Source: Candidatus Tepidiaquacellales bacterium UBA6667
Lineage (GTDB): Bacteria > Bacteroidota > Ignavibacteria > Tepidaquicellales > Tepidaquicellaceae
Direction: 5' to 3'
DNA length: 5,625 nt
Assembly (NCBI GenBank): GCA_002455255.1
Contig: DKKL01000030.1
Span: 1 to 5,625 of the forward strand
The stretch's first letter is position 1. Each line of letters starts with the position of its first letter. This document shows positions 4,976 through 5,625 of the stretch, piece by piece. The translations under genes were made by a program, and so were the position numbers. The notes beneath the pieces were generated by a model. That model made no database searches. It was not told where the DNA came from and saw only the letters and a list, made by a program, of their open reading frames with translations.

Positions 4976-5625
4976 ATGAAAACTCCAATTAGTTATTATG
5001 GTGGGAAGCAGACAATGGTCTCTACCATACTGCCATTAATCCCTGAACATAATTTATACTGCGAACCATTCCTTGGTGGTGCAGCAGTTTTTTTTGCAAA
5101 ACAAAAATCAAATGTGGAAGTGATTAACGATAAAGATTCACGTGTCGTTAATTTTTATCAGATGTGTAAAGAGCAATTTCATTTGTTGGATTATCTCATA
5201 CAAAGAACTCCACACTCCAGAGCGGCTCATAATGAAAGTGACAAAGTATTAAATAATCCGGATGAATACGGTCCCATTTACAGAGCGTGGGCATTTTGGA
5301 TGCAAACTAATATGAGTTTTGCAAGCTGTATCGGTGCCGGGTTTGCTTATGGTAGAAAAAAGAATTCCTGTGAGAAAAAGACTGCTAATAAAAAATTGCA
5401 GTTCACAGAAGAATATAAAACAAGATTAGACCGGGTTCAGATAGAATGTAACGATGCACTGAAGGTAATTACAAGCCGAGATGCCGAGAGCTCATTCTTT
5501 TATTGCGACCCTCCATACTTCAATGCTCACATGGGACATTACGGCGGTTATACGATTGAAGATTTTGAGAATCTTCTGAAAACGCTTTCAGAAATCAAAG
5601 GTAAGTTTTTGCTCAGCAGTTATGA
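4976..5625 (+). CDS. D12-class adenine-N6 DNA methyltransferase, 3'-truncated
   Basis: A frame from the ATG at 4976 stays open to the window end (216 complete codons). It encodes a D12/Dam-type methyltransferase, which moves a methyl group from S-adenosylmethionine to N6 of adenine in a short DNA target. Visible motifs: the N-terminal 'PISYYGGKQ' (4-12), the AdoMet-binding 'CEPFLGGAAVFF' (29-40; E30, F32, G34-G35), 'VEVINDKD' (47-54) for the acidic AdoMet contact, and the catalytic 'FFYCDPPYF' with D178-P-P-Y181. The order is alpha class. The start gives the normal family N terminus (MKTPISYYGGK); the same frame is open upstream but has no ATG, GTG or TTG in the gap. There is no Shine-Dalgarno sequence. 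The target sequence cannot be read from the protein. No restriction partner is visible, so an orphan phage methylase that protects phage DNA from host enzymes or marks it for regulation is the likely role. Confidence 0.93.
   Translation, partial: MKTPISYYGGKQTMVSTILPLIPEHNLYCEPFLGGAAVFFAKQKSNVEVINDKDSRVVNFYQMCKEQFHLLDYLIQRTPHSRAAHNESDKVLNNPDEYGPIYRAWAFWMQTNMSFASCIGAGFAYGRKKNSCEKKTANKKLQFTEEYKTRLDRVQIECNDALKVITSRDAESSFFYCDPPYFNAHMGHYGGYTIEDFENLLKTLSEIKGKFLLSSY

Overview
The window reads as part of the structural (late) region of a Mu-like bacteriophage or prophage. All recognisable genes are on the plus strand. The DNA is AT-rich. Most starts lack a Shine-Dalgarno sequence, and the one convincing promoter candidate resembles the Bacteroidota -33/-7 type. 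A host in the Bacteroidota or a related FCB-group lineage is therefore a reasonable but weak inference. No host gene is present to confirm it.

Left edge (1-377): the 3' end of a gene whose product resembles small phage tail-terminator or tail-completion proteins. Middle (378-923): about 550 bases without a convincing gene. Its main content is a compact array of four near-identical 17-20 bp repeats (567-678). The first copy is inverted relative to the other three and can form a perfect 20-bp hairpin with the next copy. A candidate promoter at 865-899 lies just before the next operon.

Right part (924-5625): a tightly packed operon with a Mu-type head-assembly order. It contains a gp29-like portal (DUF935), a gp36-like DUF1320 protein, a gp30/MuF head-morphogenesis protein, a gpG-like virion morphogenesis protein, and a D12-class adenine-N6 DNA methyltransferase cut by the window end. 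The first three junctions are a 12-nt gap, a 1-nt overlap and an 8-nt overlap, which suggests a single transcript. The portal forms the DNA channel of the head, the MuF protein acts at the portal/head, the DUF1320 and gpG proteins serve head-tail joining or tail completion, and the methylase probably modifies phage DNA.

The most interesting gene is the MuF protein (536 aa). Its MuF core ends near residue 218, and about 300 more residues follow. Residues ~330-431 look like the phage-borne PBECR (Barnase-EndoU-ColicinE5/D-RelE-like) nuclease fold found in polymorphic MuF toxins, and about 100 unrecognised residues come after that. No immunity gene is evident next to it. The repeat array is the second point of interest. 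Its TGT...ACA repeats and regular ~31-nt spacing recall transposase-binding arrays at the ends of Mu/Tn7/Tni-type elements, yet it sits between two structural gene blocks.
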